Shown here piece by piece: positions 15,936-24,656 of a stretch of DNA of 34,796 nt. A program made the translations under genes and the position numbers. The notes under the pieces are model-generated. The model saw only the letters and a program-made list of their open reading frames with translations. It did not search any database and was not told where the DNA came from. Each line of letters starts with the position of its first letter. The first letter of the stretch is position 1. The DNA comes from an uncultured Acetatifactor sp. (GTDB lineage: Bacteria; Bacillota; Clostridia; Lachnospirales; Lachnospiraceae), in the NCBI GenBank assembly GCA_910580225.1, contig CAJTXE010000043.1:1-34796 (forward strand). Reading direction: 5' to 3'.

Positions 15936-15967
15936 GCAAAAATATTAGGCGCAGCAACTGCTGCGCC
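15936..15967 (-). terminator. Terminator after the PHP-UvrD helicase gene
   Basis: The 20-base palindrome at 15948-15967 (GGCGCAGC arms) begins four bases past the helicase stop. On the minus strand it is followed by TAATATTTTTG. Confidence 0.85.
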
Positions 15968-15970
15968 CTG

Positions 15971-18900
15971 TCAAATCAAGTCAAACAGACTTATCTGCAC
16001 ACCCCTGATTTCCCCACTATCCTCTGTATTTTCTATCCGCTCCCTTTTCACGCCATCCTCCGGAAGCTCCTCCAGAAACCGGGAGGGCTCCTTTCCGCAG
16101 ACCAGTATCAATTCTTCCTTTGCTCTGGTCATCCCCACATAGCAAAGCCGACGCTCTTCTTCCAAATCCGCCTCCATAGAACCGAACTCCAGCGGAAATC
16201 GCCCTTTATCCATGCCAAAGAGAAACACCACGGGGAATTCCAGGCCCTTGGAACCATGGAGCGTCATCAGCGTCACCGCATCTGCCGTATATTTCCTGCC
16301 TCCGTTTCGCCTTACATCCCCTTCCTCACCAAAGGAAATCGTATGCAGAAAGTCTTCCATCGTCGGATATAAAACTGACATATCTGTCAATTTCTTCATG
16401 GCATCCTCATTTTCCAAAATGATATCTTCTGCCCACTCCTCCAGAAGTTTTACCGGGCGGACCCTTTTCACCTTTTTCTGATATTTTTCTATCAGACAGG
16501 CAAAACGTTCCTCCCGTTTCTCTCCTAATATGGAGCCTAAAAACCTGCGGCACAATGCTTCCGCAGCTTCTTCCTTCTGATACAGAATATGGCGGAAAAA
16601 ATACAGCGCGGCTCTTACTTCCCTCTCCTTCAAAAAGTCCTCTCTTCCGGCCACCAGATAAGGAATTCCTTCCTGCCTGAAACACTTTTCCAGCAGAGCT
16701 GCCTGTTTATGTGTCCGGCAGAGCACCGCAATATCAGAAAATCCCCGCACCGGACGACCTTCATCCAATCCGTTTTGATCTGTATCCAGCATGTCAATTC
16801 CTCCGATCTGGCGGGTAATCTCCTTTGCCACGAAAATGGCTTCCCGGCGCTGGTCTTCTGCCGCTGCAATACGAACAGGAAATCTACACTCTGATTTGGC
16901 TGTCATCCTGCGTGTTCCACCTGGGTTGTGGGAAATAACCTCCAGAGCGGCCTTCAAAATTGCAGTCCCAGAACGGTAATTCTCTTCCAGGCGTATGAAG
17001 ATAACATCCGGATATGCATTCTTTAAATCAGGAAAAACATTCGGATCACCGCCCCGGAAACCGTAGATGGACTGATCCGGATCCCCGATCACAAACAATT
17101 CTCTGCCGCCCCGGCCCCATTCTCTTATCAGACGATACTGAAGCGGATTAATGTCTTGAAACTCATCAATCAACAGATAAGAAAAACGCCTGCGCTCCGG
17201 TGCATCCTCCGGCAGTTCTTTCAGCAGTTTCCATGTCTCCAGCAGCAGATCGTCATAATCTAAGGCCCCTGCCTGTCTCATCATTTTCTGGTAGTATTCA
17301 TACACACAACCGTTTTTTTCGTATTTTAAACCGGTGGCAGAGATTTCTCGTACAGCGGCATCTTGTCCGAAAACAGTGCCCTTCCAACCTGCTGCTCCTG
17401 CAAAATCGAGCTCTGTCAAGCCATTCTTCAGCCGCGATAATTCCTCCAGAAACTTTCCGGGAGCCTCTTTCTTTCCAAATTCCTCAAGTGCTTTTTCCGC
17501 CAGCTCCATCTGCAGCCCCTCGTCCGCCACCACAAAGGAATACCCTGCCTCCTGCAGGAAACGACTGCAGATAGCATGAAATGTCCCAATCCACAGCCCG
17601 GCCCCGCTCTTTTTTCCCTCCATTCTGGCGAGCATCTCCTCTGCGGCCTTATGAGTGAAAGTCACCGCAGTAATCTCTTCCGGCAGCACAGATCTTTTGT
17701 TTAGAAGATATTGCAGTCTTGCAATCAATGTCCTGGTTTTTCCTGCACCTGGTCCGGCGATAACCGCCACACAGCGTCCTATCCGCTCCACTGCATCTAT
17801 CTGGCACCTGTTCAGTCCCTCTGCCCACCGTGCTGTTTCTTCTGTCTTCTGTCCTTTCTCCTCCTGCCGTATAGAAAGCTCCGAAATCAAGCTCTCAGCC
17901 GAACTTTCAGCCTTTCCTGACTTAAGCGCACTGTTTTCCCGGCATCCAGAAGTCCTTCCTCTCTTTATCTCCTGCAGTTCTTCTTTGGTAAAAAAGCTCA
18001 TCTGTCCTTCCAGATTTCCGATTTCCTCCGGAGTCAAAAGTCCAATCTTTCCGTATTCTCCGTCAAATCCCGGCGTCCTCTCTACTTCTCCTCTGCGAAG
18101 TCGCCGGATACCCTCTGCCACAAGAGGCCCTGCCGCCTTTCGGATGTCTTCAACGGGAACCTCCCGAAGAATGGCAAACTCCGGTCCCAAAGACCCCAAC
18201 ATTTGCTCATACTTTATCCCGACTCTTTTTCCTGTTGGCGAGATTCCCATAGCGGCACCGATTACTTCCGGAAGCGGTACCAGATTCTCAAACGGACGCC
18301 CTGAAGGCAGGCGAAATCCCTCCTCCCGGTCTGCAAGCTGCTCTACACGGTTCAGCACGCCGATGGTTATCTTCTTTCCGCATACCGGACATCGGTTTCC
18401 ATACTGTGCAGTCTCCCGGGGACTAATACACAGCCCGCACTTTCTATGTCCGTCAAAATGATATTTCCCTTCTTCCGGAAAAAATTCAATGGTCCCTGTG
18501 AGGCCCTTCCCCTCCCGGATTGCTCCGGCCAATCCCAGCCAAGACAACTCGATATCCAGCAGATTTGCCTCTCTTCCCAGCTTTGCCGGAGAATGTGCAT
18601 CAGAATTGGATATCAGATGAAACCTGTCCAATGCTCCTACCCTCCAGATCATAGACGGATCGGCAGAAAGACCTGTTTCCAGCCCATGAATATGGGATGT
18701 CAGATCTTCAAAACATTCTTCTATGGTGTCAAATCCCGAAAAAGCACCAAACAATGAGAAATGAGGAGTCCAGATATGCGCCGGTACAAAGATTCCTTCC
18801 GGACTGGTCTCCAGCATAATTTCCAGCAAATCCCTGCAGGGAATTCCCAGAATGGGTCGACCGTCGGAATGGATATTCCCGATCAGCTCCAGCCGACGAG

Positions 18901-19252
18901 CCAGCTTCTCTGCATCCTCCAGTCCCGGCAAAATCAAAAGGCTGTGTACCTTCCGCACCCGGTCTCCTTTCTTATAGATAGAGCTGATTTCTCCTGTAAT
19001 TACAAATCGTGGACATATATCCCACGCCTTTGCCTCCTCCAGCCAATATTCCTTTTTCAGCACATACAAACCTTCCTCCGCCGGTTCCAGCTTTTCTGCC
19101 AGTTCCTCCCGCCAGGCCGGATGGGTAAAATCTCCGGTGCCAAGAATATGAATTCCTTTTTTTCGCGCCCATAAATCCAGATATTCCGGAGTACAGTCCC
19201 TGCTGGTTGCCCTGGAATATCTGGAATGTATATGCAGATCCCCGATATACAT
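15971..19252 (-). CDS. PHP phosphoesterase-zinc ribbon-UvrD/PcrA helicase fusion
   Basis: A 1093-residue fusion. Residues 1-265 are a PHP domain of the COG1379 type, with metal ligands in DLHIHS (5-10), GTGDFTH and SNSDAHS (216-221). A zinc ribbon follows: Cys272, 275, 288 and 291. A linker of about 70 residues leads to a superfamily 1A helicase: Walker A GPGAGKT (500-506), TFTHKAA, the DEFQD box (696-700), GDPDQSIYGFRGG, LEENYRS, TLHGSKGLEFPVV and YVGMTRAKE. The protein ends in QISLFDLI, which resembles a beta-clamp binding motif. A second similar motif, QMSFF, lies at 417-421 in the linker. A role in DNA repair or replication-fork processing is expected. GAGG precedes the ATG. Confidence 0.93.
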   Translation of the reverse strand: MYIGDLHIHSRYSRATSRDCTPEYLDLWARKKGIHILGTGDFTHPAWREELAEKLEPAEEGLYVLKKEYWLEEAKAWDICPRFVITGEISSIYKKGDRVRKVHSLLILPGLEDAEKLARRLELIGNIHSDGRPILGIPCRDLLEIMLETSPEGIFVPAHIWTPHFSLFGAFSGFDTIEECFEDLTSHIHGLETGLSADPSMIWRVGALDRFHLISNSDAHSPAKLGREANLLDIELSWLGLAGAIREGKGLTGTIEFFPEEGKYHFDGHRKCGLCISPRETAQYGNRCPVCGKKITIGVLNRVEQLADREEGFRLPSGRPFENLVPLPEVIGAAMGISPTGKRVGIKYEQMLGSLGPEFAILREVPVEDIRKAAGPLVAEGIRRLRRGEVERTPGFDGEYGKIGLLTPEEIGNLEGQMSFFTKEELQEIKRGRTSGCRENSALKSGKAESSAESLISELSIRQEEKGQKTEETARWAEGLNRCQIDAVERIGRCVAVIAGPGAGKTRTLIARLQYLLNKRSVLPEEITAVTFTHKAAEEMLARMEGKKSGAGLWIGTFHAICSRFLQEAGYSFVVADEGLQMELAEKALEEFGKKEAPGKFLEELSRLKNGLTELDFAGAAGWKGTVFGQDAAVREISATGLKYEKNGCVYEYYQKMMRQAGALDYDDLLLETWKLLKELPEDAPERRRFSYLLIDEFQDINPLQYRLIREWGRGGRELFVIGDPDQSIYGFRGGDPNVFPDLKNAYPDVIFIRLEENYRSGTAILKAALEVISHNPGGTRRMTAKSECRFPVRIAAAEDQRREAIFVAKEITRQIGGIDMLDTDQNGLDEGRPVRGFSDIAVLCRTHKQAALLEKCFRQEGIPYLVAGREDFLKEREVRAALYFFRHILYQKEEAAEALCRRFLGSILGEKREERFACLIEKYQKKVKRVRPVKLLEEWAEDIILENEDAMKKLTDMSVLYPTMEDFLHTISFGEEGDVRRNGGRKYTADAVTLMTLHGSKGLEFPVVFLFGMDKGRFPLEFGSMEADLEEERRLCYVGMTRAKEELILVCGKEPSRFLEELPEDGVKRERIENTEDSGEIRGVQISLFDLI

Positions 19253-19343
19253 TTTTCCTCACATTCCGCCGCCGGAAAGCGGGCTTATCCTACACATAGT
19301 TCCAATCTTATTTGTTCCCTGTCAGATGTAATCTTTTGATTGC

Positions 19344-19352
19344 AGTATACCA
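19344..19352 (-). promoter_or_regulatory. Possible extended -10 promoter of the helicase gene
   Basis: On the minus strand TGGTATACT (TG, one base, TATACT at 19344-19349) lies about 92 bases before the ATG at 19252. No good -35 box is seen at 17 bases, so this is tentative. The 125-base gap holds no gene. Confidence 0.4.
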
Positions 19353-19377
19353 TGTTTTCAACAATTTCTCTATGAAT

Positions 19378-20997
19378 TTATCTGCCGGATTTCGAGGATA
19401 AGGTTCTTATTCCAAACAGGGTCCCAGCCATCAGCACGACAGCCACCGGAAGGACAATCAATGCATTTGGCACAAAACCCGCCACCAGATAAGCCACAAA
19501 ACTCACTGCTGCTGCAGCTACCGCATAGGGCAGCTGTGTGGACACATGATCTACATGATCGCTCTGGGCCCCGGCAGAAGCCATGATGGTGGTGTCCGAG
19601 ATAGGTGAGCAGTGATCACCGCAGACCGCCCCCGCCATGCAGGCAGAGACACACACCACACCCAGAGGATCCGTCAGCGGGAACACATTCAGGGTAATAG
19701 GAATGAGGATACCAAAGGTGCCCCAGCTGGTGCCCGTTGCAAAGGCCAAAAAGCAGCCAATGAGAAACACCACTGCAGGCAGGAAAGCCTGGAAGGCTCC
19801 CGCAGAACCCTTTACCACCCCTGCCACAAACTCACCTGCCCCCAGAGAATCCGTCATAGCCTTCAGAGACCATGCAAATGTCAGAATCAAAATGGCCGGC
19901 ACCATGGCACGAAATCCCTCCGGAATGCAGTCCATTGTCTCCCGGAAAGTCATAGTCCTGCGGAGACAGTAATACAAAACGGTAAAGGCAAGAGCAAACA
20001 CAGAACCAAGCATCAGACCTACAGACGCGTCAGAATTGGAAAATGCCTCCACAAAGGACGCCCCCTCAAAGAAGCTGCCGGAATAGATCATACCAATGAC
20101 ACAGGAGACAATGAGCACTGCAATAGGCAGCACCAGATCCAATACAATCCCTTTCCTCTCCTTCTGTTCCGCCCCCGTACCTGCATAGGGATTTTTCCCG
20201 TTAAACAGATCTCCGGTTGCCAGCGCTTTCTTTTCATATTTTGCCATGGGGCCGAATTCCAGTTTCATCACCGCCATACCGATCATCATTATGATGGTAA
20301 GGATAGCATAAAAGTTAAAGGGAATGGCCTTGATAAACAAAGTCAATCCGTTTCCATCCTCCACATAGCTTGCCACGGCAGCTGCCCAGGAGGAAATGGG
20401 TGCAATGATGCACACCGGTGCTGCAGTAGCATCGATCAGATAAGCCAGTTTCGCCCTGGAGATTTTATGCTTGTCCGTCACAGGCCGCATCACAGACCCA
20501 ACAGTAAGGCAGTTGAAATAATCGTCGACAAAAATCAGAACTCCCAAAGCCACCGTGGCAAGCTGTGCCCCCACCCGGCTTCGGATATGCTGTGCCGCCC
20601 AGCGCCCAAAGGCAGCGGAACCTCCGGCCCTGTTCATCAGAGATACCATAGCTCCCAGGATTACCAGGAATATCAGAATTCCAATGTTATACCCGTCAGA
20701 GAGCACACTTACAATCCCGTCCTGAAACACATGGAGAATGGTTCCCTCAAAGGAATATGCAGAGTAAAGCAGCCCTCCCATCAGAATTCCCACAAACAGA
20801 GAGGAATACACCTCCTTGGTGATCAATGCCAGTCCAATGGCAATTACCGGCGGCAGCAGAGCCCAAAACGTGCCGTAGAAACCGCCTCCCTCTGCTGCCC
20901 CCTCTCCATTCCCCGCAAGCAGCGGTGCGCCAAAGGCCGCTGCCAGTATAATTGCCAGGAGAATACCCCTGACCAGATTTCCTTTTTTCTTCTTCAT
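19378..20997 (-). CDS. NhaC-superfamily transporter under lysine riboswitch control (LysW-like)
   Basis: The 539-residue protein has 11-12 membrane helices. Family signatures are GAMVSLMNRAGGSAAFG, FVDDYFNCLTVGSVMRPVTD, AYLIDATAAPVCIIAP and GDHCSPISDTTIMAS. NhaC proteins exchange sodium for protons. However, members that sit behind lysine riboswitches have been proposed to carry lysine (the LysW group), and that is the better call here. The ATG at 20997 follows AGAGAGGAGAGGAAT; longer reading frames toward 21192 run through leader RNA and are rejected. Lysine binding to the riboswitch should stop transcription at the hairpin at 21219-21248, as expected for an importer. Direction and substrate are inferred. 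Confidence 0.88.
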   Translation of the reverse strand: MKKKKGNLVRGILLAIILAAAFGAPLLAGNGEGAAEGGGFYGTFWALLPPVIAIGLALITKEVYSSLFVGILMGGLLYSAYSFEGTILHVFQDGIVSVLSDGYNIGILIFLVILGAMVSLMNRAGGSAAFGRWAAQHIRSRVGAQLATVALGVLIFVDDYFNCLTVGSVMRPVTDKHKISRAKLAYLIDATAAPVCIIAPISSWAAAVASYVEDGNGLTLFIKAIPFNFYAILTIIMMIGMAVMKLEFGPMAKYEKKALATGDLFNGKNPYAGTGAEQKERKGIVLDLVLPIAVLIVSCVIGMIYSGSFFEGASFVEAFSNSDASVGLMLGSVFALAFTVLYYCLRRTMTFRETMDCIPEGFRAMVPAILILTFAWSLKAMTDSLGAGEFVAGVVKGSAGAFQAFLPAVVFLIGCFLAFATGTSWGTFGILIPITLNVFPLTDPLGVVCVSACMAGAVCGDHCSPISDTTIMASAGAQSDHVDHVSTQLPYAVAAAAVSFVAYLVAGFVPNALIVLPVAVVLMAGTLFGIRTLSSKSGR

Positions 20998-21121
20998 ATT
21001 CCTCTCCTCTCTTGTCTTTACAGTAGGGTCGATTCTAAAAGATATTTGCCTGGGGAAATACCCTTTTCCGCCCTGTGCCGCATCAGTGACATATTCCAAC
21101 CGCCGCAGTACTTTGTACACA

Positions 21122-21214
21122 GGCCTGCGGAATCGAGCAGGGGAGATTTTATCCCTACTCGCAGCGCGGCCCGTGCGCCGCTTTAGCGGCAAACTTCCCC
21201 TGCATGGGCCTGCG
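21122..21214. repeat. Small MITE-like palindromic insert in the transporter leader
   Basis: GGCCTGCG occurs at 21122-21129 and 21207-21214. Between these direct repeats, GCAGGGGA (21137-21144) is inverted as TCCCCTGC (21196-21203), and a small hairpin GCCGC-TTTA-GCGGC lies at 21177-21190. Direct repeats flanking an inverted-repeat core are the form of a miniature insertion or REP-type element. The surroundings are clearly more GC-rich than the flanking leader. The sequence could instead be a structured part of the leader. Confidence 0.4.
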
Positions 21215-21218
21215 CATA

Positions 21219-21248
21219 GAAAAAAGCCATGACAACGTTGTCATGACT
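21219..21248 (-). terminator. Riboswitch expression-platform terminator
   Basis: On the minus strand AGTCATGACAAC/GTTGTCATGGCT forms a 12-base stem (21225-21248), followed directly by TTTTTTC. It lies about 50 bases after the lysine aptamer and before the transporter gene, so it is the likely lysine-dependent attenuator. Confidence 0.85.
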
Positions 21249-21298
21249 TCGCAAAATAACCCCGATGTATCATAACAGCGCTCCGCCCAAAAAAGGGC

Positions 21299-21437
21299 GA
21301 CAGTTCTTGAGATCTTCTCCCAAGACCCGACAGAAAGCACCTGGCATGGCTCCTTCTGTCTCGGCGAAATCCCCTTTCGGCTCCCTCCCCATGCCGGGGA
21401 CAGCAGGAAACGTACTCATGTTTTCCGCGCCTCTATC
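21299..21437 (-). promoter_or_regulatory. Lysine riboswitch (L box) aptamer
   Basis: Read on the minus strand, the conserved L-box blocks are in order: GATAGAGGCGCG, ATGAGTA, GGGAGCCGAAAGGGG, TTCGCCGAGACAGA, its P4 partner TTTCTGTCGGGTCTTGGG, and GAACTGTC. The P1 helix GATAG/CTGTC closes the aptamer. Immediately downstream GCCC-TTTTTT-GGGC can form another hairpin that may take part in switching. The element controls the NhaC-family gene at 19378-20997. Confidence 0.92.
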
Positions 21438-21451
21438 ATGCTAATGGAGTA

Positions 21452-21480
21452 ATCATATTGGAAAACTGTTGAAATGTCAA
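21452..21480 (-). promoter_or_regulatory. Promoter of the lysine riboswitch-transporter unit
   Basis: On the minus strand a perfect TTGACA (21475-21480), 17 bases and TATGAT (21452-21457). The expected RNA start is near 21445, just before the aptamer. Confidence 0.88.
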
Positions 21481-21490
21481 TGCTATTCTG

Positions 21491-21559
21491 AAAAAAATAT
21501 ATCTGTTTACCCGAACGCCCAAACCACATTACTGTTTACTCCGTTCACAGCAACAGATA
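21491..21559 (-). terminator. Probable terminator of the carbohydrate operon
   Basis: On the minus strand TATCTGTT (21552-21559) pairs with AACAGATA (21500-21507), enclosing a smaller hairpin, and is followed by ATTTTTTT. It begins seven bases after the last gene's stop. The large loop makes it a moderate call. Confidence 0.6.
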
Positions 21560-21565
21560 CTCCAA

Positions 21566-22222
21566 CTATCGCTTGCTAAAATCAAACCCACACTGGTCCA
21601 GAAAAGCCCTTGCCATCAGAGTGGAGCCGATCTGATTGGGATGCACCCTGTCCCAGGCCACACTGGACGAGTGGCGGATGCTGCAGTAGTCCTCATACAT
21701 TTTCTGGAAATCCACAAAACGGCAGCCGTATTCCGCAGCCAGTTTCCTGCAGATTTCCACATACTCGTCCATTCTGGCACGCATTTTGTCCTGGCGGTTG
21801 GGCTCCATGTAATAAGGGGAAAGCAGGAAAATCCCCTTCACCTGATCCTTCACCGCCAGGATCATTTTCCGGATATTTTCCTCATATTCTTCAGGCAGCA
21901 CATGATGCTCCGCCATGGCCGGGCAGTCAAACTGGCGCCACACATCATTGATACCGATGCAGATGGACACCCAGTCCGGGCGCAGGTCCACCACATCCCT
22001 CTGATACCTGGCCAGGAGGTCTCTGCTGCTGTTTCCCGCCACACCGGAATTGGTAATCCGCAGGCGGATCTCCGGATAAAATGCAGACAGCAGATTCTCC
22101 ACCACCCGGACATAGCCCGTTCCCAGACTGTCAAACAGCCCCTCCCCCACAGGCTGTTCGCTTCCCATATCGGTGACGGAATCTCCCGCAAATACAATTC
22201 TGTCCATATCATCAAAAATCAT
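21566..22222 (-). CDS. SGNH/GDSL-family hydrolase, probable carbohydrate esterase
   Basis: The 218-residue protein has the four SGNH blocks: GDSVTD with nucleophile Ser15, the glycine in NSGVAGNSS (Gly63), GINDVW with Asn92, and DRVHPN with Asp191 and His194. ATG 22222 follows GGAGG. There is no signal peptide, so it works in the cytoplasm. It is the last gene of the carbohydrate operon, 169 bases after the GH94 gene. It most likely removes acetyl or other acyl groups from imported oligosaccharides, as in rhamnogalacturonan acetylesterase relatives. The exact ester is unknown. It resembles the other SGNH gene at 24643 in architecture but differs clearly in sequence. Confidence 0.9.
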   Translation of the reverse strand: MIFDDMDRIVFAGDSVTDMGSEQPVGEGLFDSLGTGYVRVVENLLSAFYPEIRLRITNSGVAGNSSRDLLARYQRDVVDLRPDWVSICIGINDVWRQFDCPAMAEHHVLPEEYEENIRKMILAVKDQVKGIFLLSPYYMEPNRQDKMRARMDEYVEICRKLAAEYGCRFVDFQKMYEDYCSIRHSSSVAWDRVHPNQIGSTLMARAFLDQCGFDFSKR

Positions 22223-22391
22223 TACAATTTCCTCCTTTTTCCGGTCTGCCATGTCCCATGAAGCCGCTCACCGCTGTTTCATTCCAGGACAGAGGCATCA
22301 ATACAATTTCTTGCGGCTCTCGGCTGTTCTATCCCCAGCCGGGAACATCCAATGCCAAATACCGAATGTATTTTATGCTTTACAGCTGTTT

Positions 22392-24656
22392 CTAATCCAA
22401 CATGCCCCCGCCCACATCTTCCACTGTCACATCCTCATTGCTGCGGATGGTAATCCGGTACATCCTCCCCCGGAACCTTCTGGTGACTGTGGCGGGCAGC
22501 AGATCCGGCGGCAGGCAGGGCTTCACCGACAGCCCCTCCCAACAGGGCTTTATCCCCAACAGATACTGGGTTGCCGCCAGATACATCCATGCCGCCGTAC
22601 CGGTAAGCCAGGACACGTTAGCCAGGCCGAACCTGTCGCTTTCCGGGCCGAAAATGTTGGACGCATAGACATAGGGTTCCGCCCGGTACCGTTCCTGTCC
22701 TGCCTTCGCCTGTGCCACCATGGGGAGCAGCTGCCTGTAATATTTCCAGGCATACCCGCTCCTTCCCAACATGCACTCCGCGATAATGGCCCAGGTATTG
22801 GCATGGCAGAACACACTGCCGTTTTCCCCGCAGCCCTTATTGTAGTAGGTGAGAGGGTCCTCCCTGGAAGGATAATTCTCCATGGCGGGATAAATCTTGC
22901 GGATTCCCAAATCCGTGTCCAGATATTTCCGGACGCTGTCCATGGCCGCTGCCTGCTTCTCCGGCTCCCCCAGTCCGCTGATCACAGCCCAGCTCTGGGT
23001 GTTCAGCCAGATTTTCGCCTGGGGTTCCCGGGCGGAACCGATGAAAACGCCTTCGTCTGTAATGCACCGCCGGAACCACTGACCGTCCCAACCCAGGGAA
23101 TTGACTTTTTCCCGCATCTGTTGATACAGCTTTTCGTACGGTTCCGCATCTTCCCCCAGAAGCCCGGCCAGTTCCTTCATCATCCGCAGCGCCGTGCCGA
23201 ACTGCATCCCTGTCCAGATACTCTCTCCCCTGCCCTTTCGGCATACCTTGTACAGCATATCGTTCCAGTCGGAGCACAGCATCAGCGGAAATCCGTTTTC
23301 TCCCATATGGGAAGCCGTGAATTCCACAGATTTTCCAATGTGCTCCCACACCGTTCCACGGCCCCCGTCGTAATAGGGAATCTCCCTGGACAGATAATCC
23401 AGGCTTCCTTCCTCCATCACCAGATGATACACATCCATAATCAGCCATAAGTGGTTGTCAGAGTGAATCCGCGTCACCGGCTCCCACCCTTCCGTGGGAA
23501 AGAAATAATGGTTGCAGTGCCCGTCCCCATATTGCTGTGTGAACAGCAGATCCAGTTTCTCCCTGGCCCGTCCCGCATCCAGGGGAATCATGGCCAGAAT
23601 ATCCTGGGCCGTATCCCGCATTCCCACACCCCGGAAGGTGCCTGTGGCATAGTAGCTGATGTTCCGGGAAAACTGGAAATTCCGTTCCACCTGGTAGGGA
23701 TTCCAGATATTGATCATGGTCTGGGCGTCCCCGTCGGGCAGGGCGCATTGAAAGCCGGACAGATACCGCTCCCACTGCGCCTGCAGGGCTTCCCCGGCAC
23801 GCTCTGCAAAGTCCGCCTCCCTGCACCGGGCCGCTGTCTGCAGAATCAGCTCTTCCGTCATGGCCGTTCCCAGAAAAAGCCGGACTTTCCGCGCCTCTCC
23901 CGCCTTCAGTTCCAGGTCAAGCTGCAGGGCAAAGCAGGGATCCCCGCCGTACAGAACAGAACCGGACAATTCCCCCCGCTCCACCCCAAGGGGATTTTCC
24001 TCACTCCGATAGCTTCCCACAAAGCTGTCCCTGTCGCAGTCAAAGGCAGTTACGGGCACATCCGCGGCAAAAAACACCAGGGGCGTCTCTTCGGGCCTGG
24101 GTTGATTTTCCACCTCGTAGCGGTAGACCAGAATGTCACCCAGGGGATAGCAGGCCAGCTGATGCTTATTATAACACTGCCACTGTACTTCCCGCAAGAA
24201 TTCCATCATGCCCAATTCCACGTATGGAAAAATCCGCACCTTTCTGTCCCTGTCCGAGCGGAGGGTCATATCCCAGATCAGGACATCCTCCTCTTTCCCC
24301 ACCAGATAGGTTGTATGTACCTCCAGGCCCCTGTGTTCCGCCTGAAACCCGGTGTAGCCCATTCCATGGAAGCCCTTCCACTTTTCGGGCTTCACCGGGC
24401 AGGGTTCGCAGGTGGGGCACCAAACTTCCTCCCCGTCCCGGATATAGGTATAGAAACCGCTCCTGTCCATGGGCAGATGGAAAAAACGGTAATGATTGAT
24501 CCTCCAAATCTGCGGTGATTTATAGAATGCCACCCCGCCCCCGGCCTGGGAAATCATGGTGTGAAAGGTTCCGTTGGACAGGTAATTCATCCAGGGCGTG
24601 GGCGTCCGGTAATCGTTAAAGATAATTTCCCGCTTCTCATTGTCAAATTGATACAT
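22392..24656 (-). CDS. GH94-family glycoside phosphorylase
   Basis: The 754-residue protein has a beta-sandwich N-terminal half and an (alpha/alpha)6-barrel C-terminal half. It matches GH94 phosphorylases of the cellobiose/chitobiose phosphorylase type, which split beta-glycosides with phosphate to give a sugar 1-phosphate. GVGMRDTAQDIL (about 343-354) and the catalytic block CSDWNDML, with the likely general acid Asp466, are present, as is NTQSWAVISGL. It starts at ATG 24656 with AAAGGAG upstream and overlaps the preceding SGNH gene by 14 bases, so translation is probably coupled. No signal peptide is seen. The donor sugar cannot be read from the sequence. Confidence 0.9.
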   Translation of the reverse strand: MYQFDNEKREIIFNDYRTPTPWMNYLSNGTFHTMISQAGGGVAFYKSPQIWRINHYRFFHLPMDRSGFYTYIRDGEEVWCPTCEPCPVKPEKWKGFHGMGYTGFQAEHRGLEVHTTYLVGKEEDVLIWDMTLRSDRDRKVRIFPYVELGMMEFLREVQWQCYNKHQLACYPLGDILVYRYEVENQPRPEETPLVFFAADVPVTAFDCDRDSFVGSYRSEENPLGVERGELSGSVLYGGDPCFALQLDLELKAGEARKVRLFLGTAMTEELILQTAARCREADFAERAGEALQAQWERYLSGFQCALPDGDAQTMINIWNPYQVERNFQFSRNISYYATGTFRGVGMRDTAQDILAMIPLDAGRAREKLDLLFTQQYGDGHCNHYFFPTEGWEPVTRIHSDNHLWLIMDVYHLVMEEGSLDYLSREIPYYDGGRGTVWEHIGKSVEFTASHMGENGFPLMLCSDWNDMLYKVCRKGRGESIWTGMQFGTALRMMKELAGLLGEDAEPYEKLYQQMREKVNSLGWDGQWFRRCITDEGVFIGSAREPQAKIWLNTQSWAVISGLGEPEKQAAAMDSVRKYLDTDLGIRKIYPAMENYPSREDPLTYYNKGCGENGSVFCHANTWAIIAECMLGRSGYAWKYYRQLLPMVAQAKAGQERYRAEPYVYASNIFGPESDRFGLANVSWLTGTAAWMYLAATQYLLGIKPCWEGLSVKPCLPPDLLPATVTRRFRGRMYRITIRSNEDVTVEDVGGGMLD

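Noticed and set aside
19612..21186. Long plus-strand open frame of 524 codons
   Set aside because: It is antisense to the NhaC-family gene, rich in histidine, cysteine and glutamine as expected for shadows of membrane proteins, and has no ribosome site.
20998..21192. N-terminal extension of the NhaC-family carrier
   Set aside because: It runs through the GC-rich leader and insert-like element. The ATG at 20997 has an ideal ribosome site and membrane-protein N terminus.
22173..23450. Plus-strand open frame of 425 codons
   Set aside because: Antisense to the GH94 and SGNH genes, which have clear motifs, with shadow-type composition.
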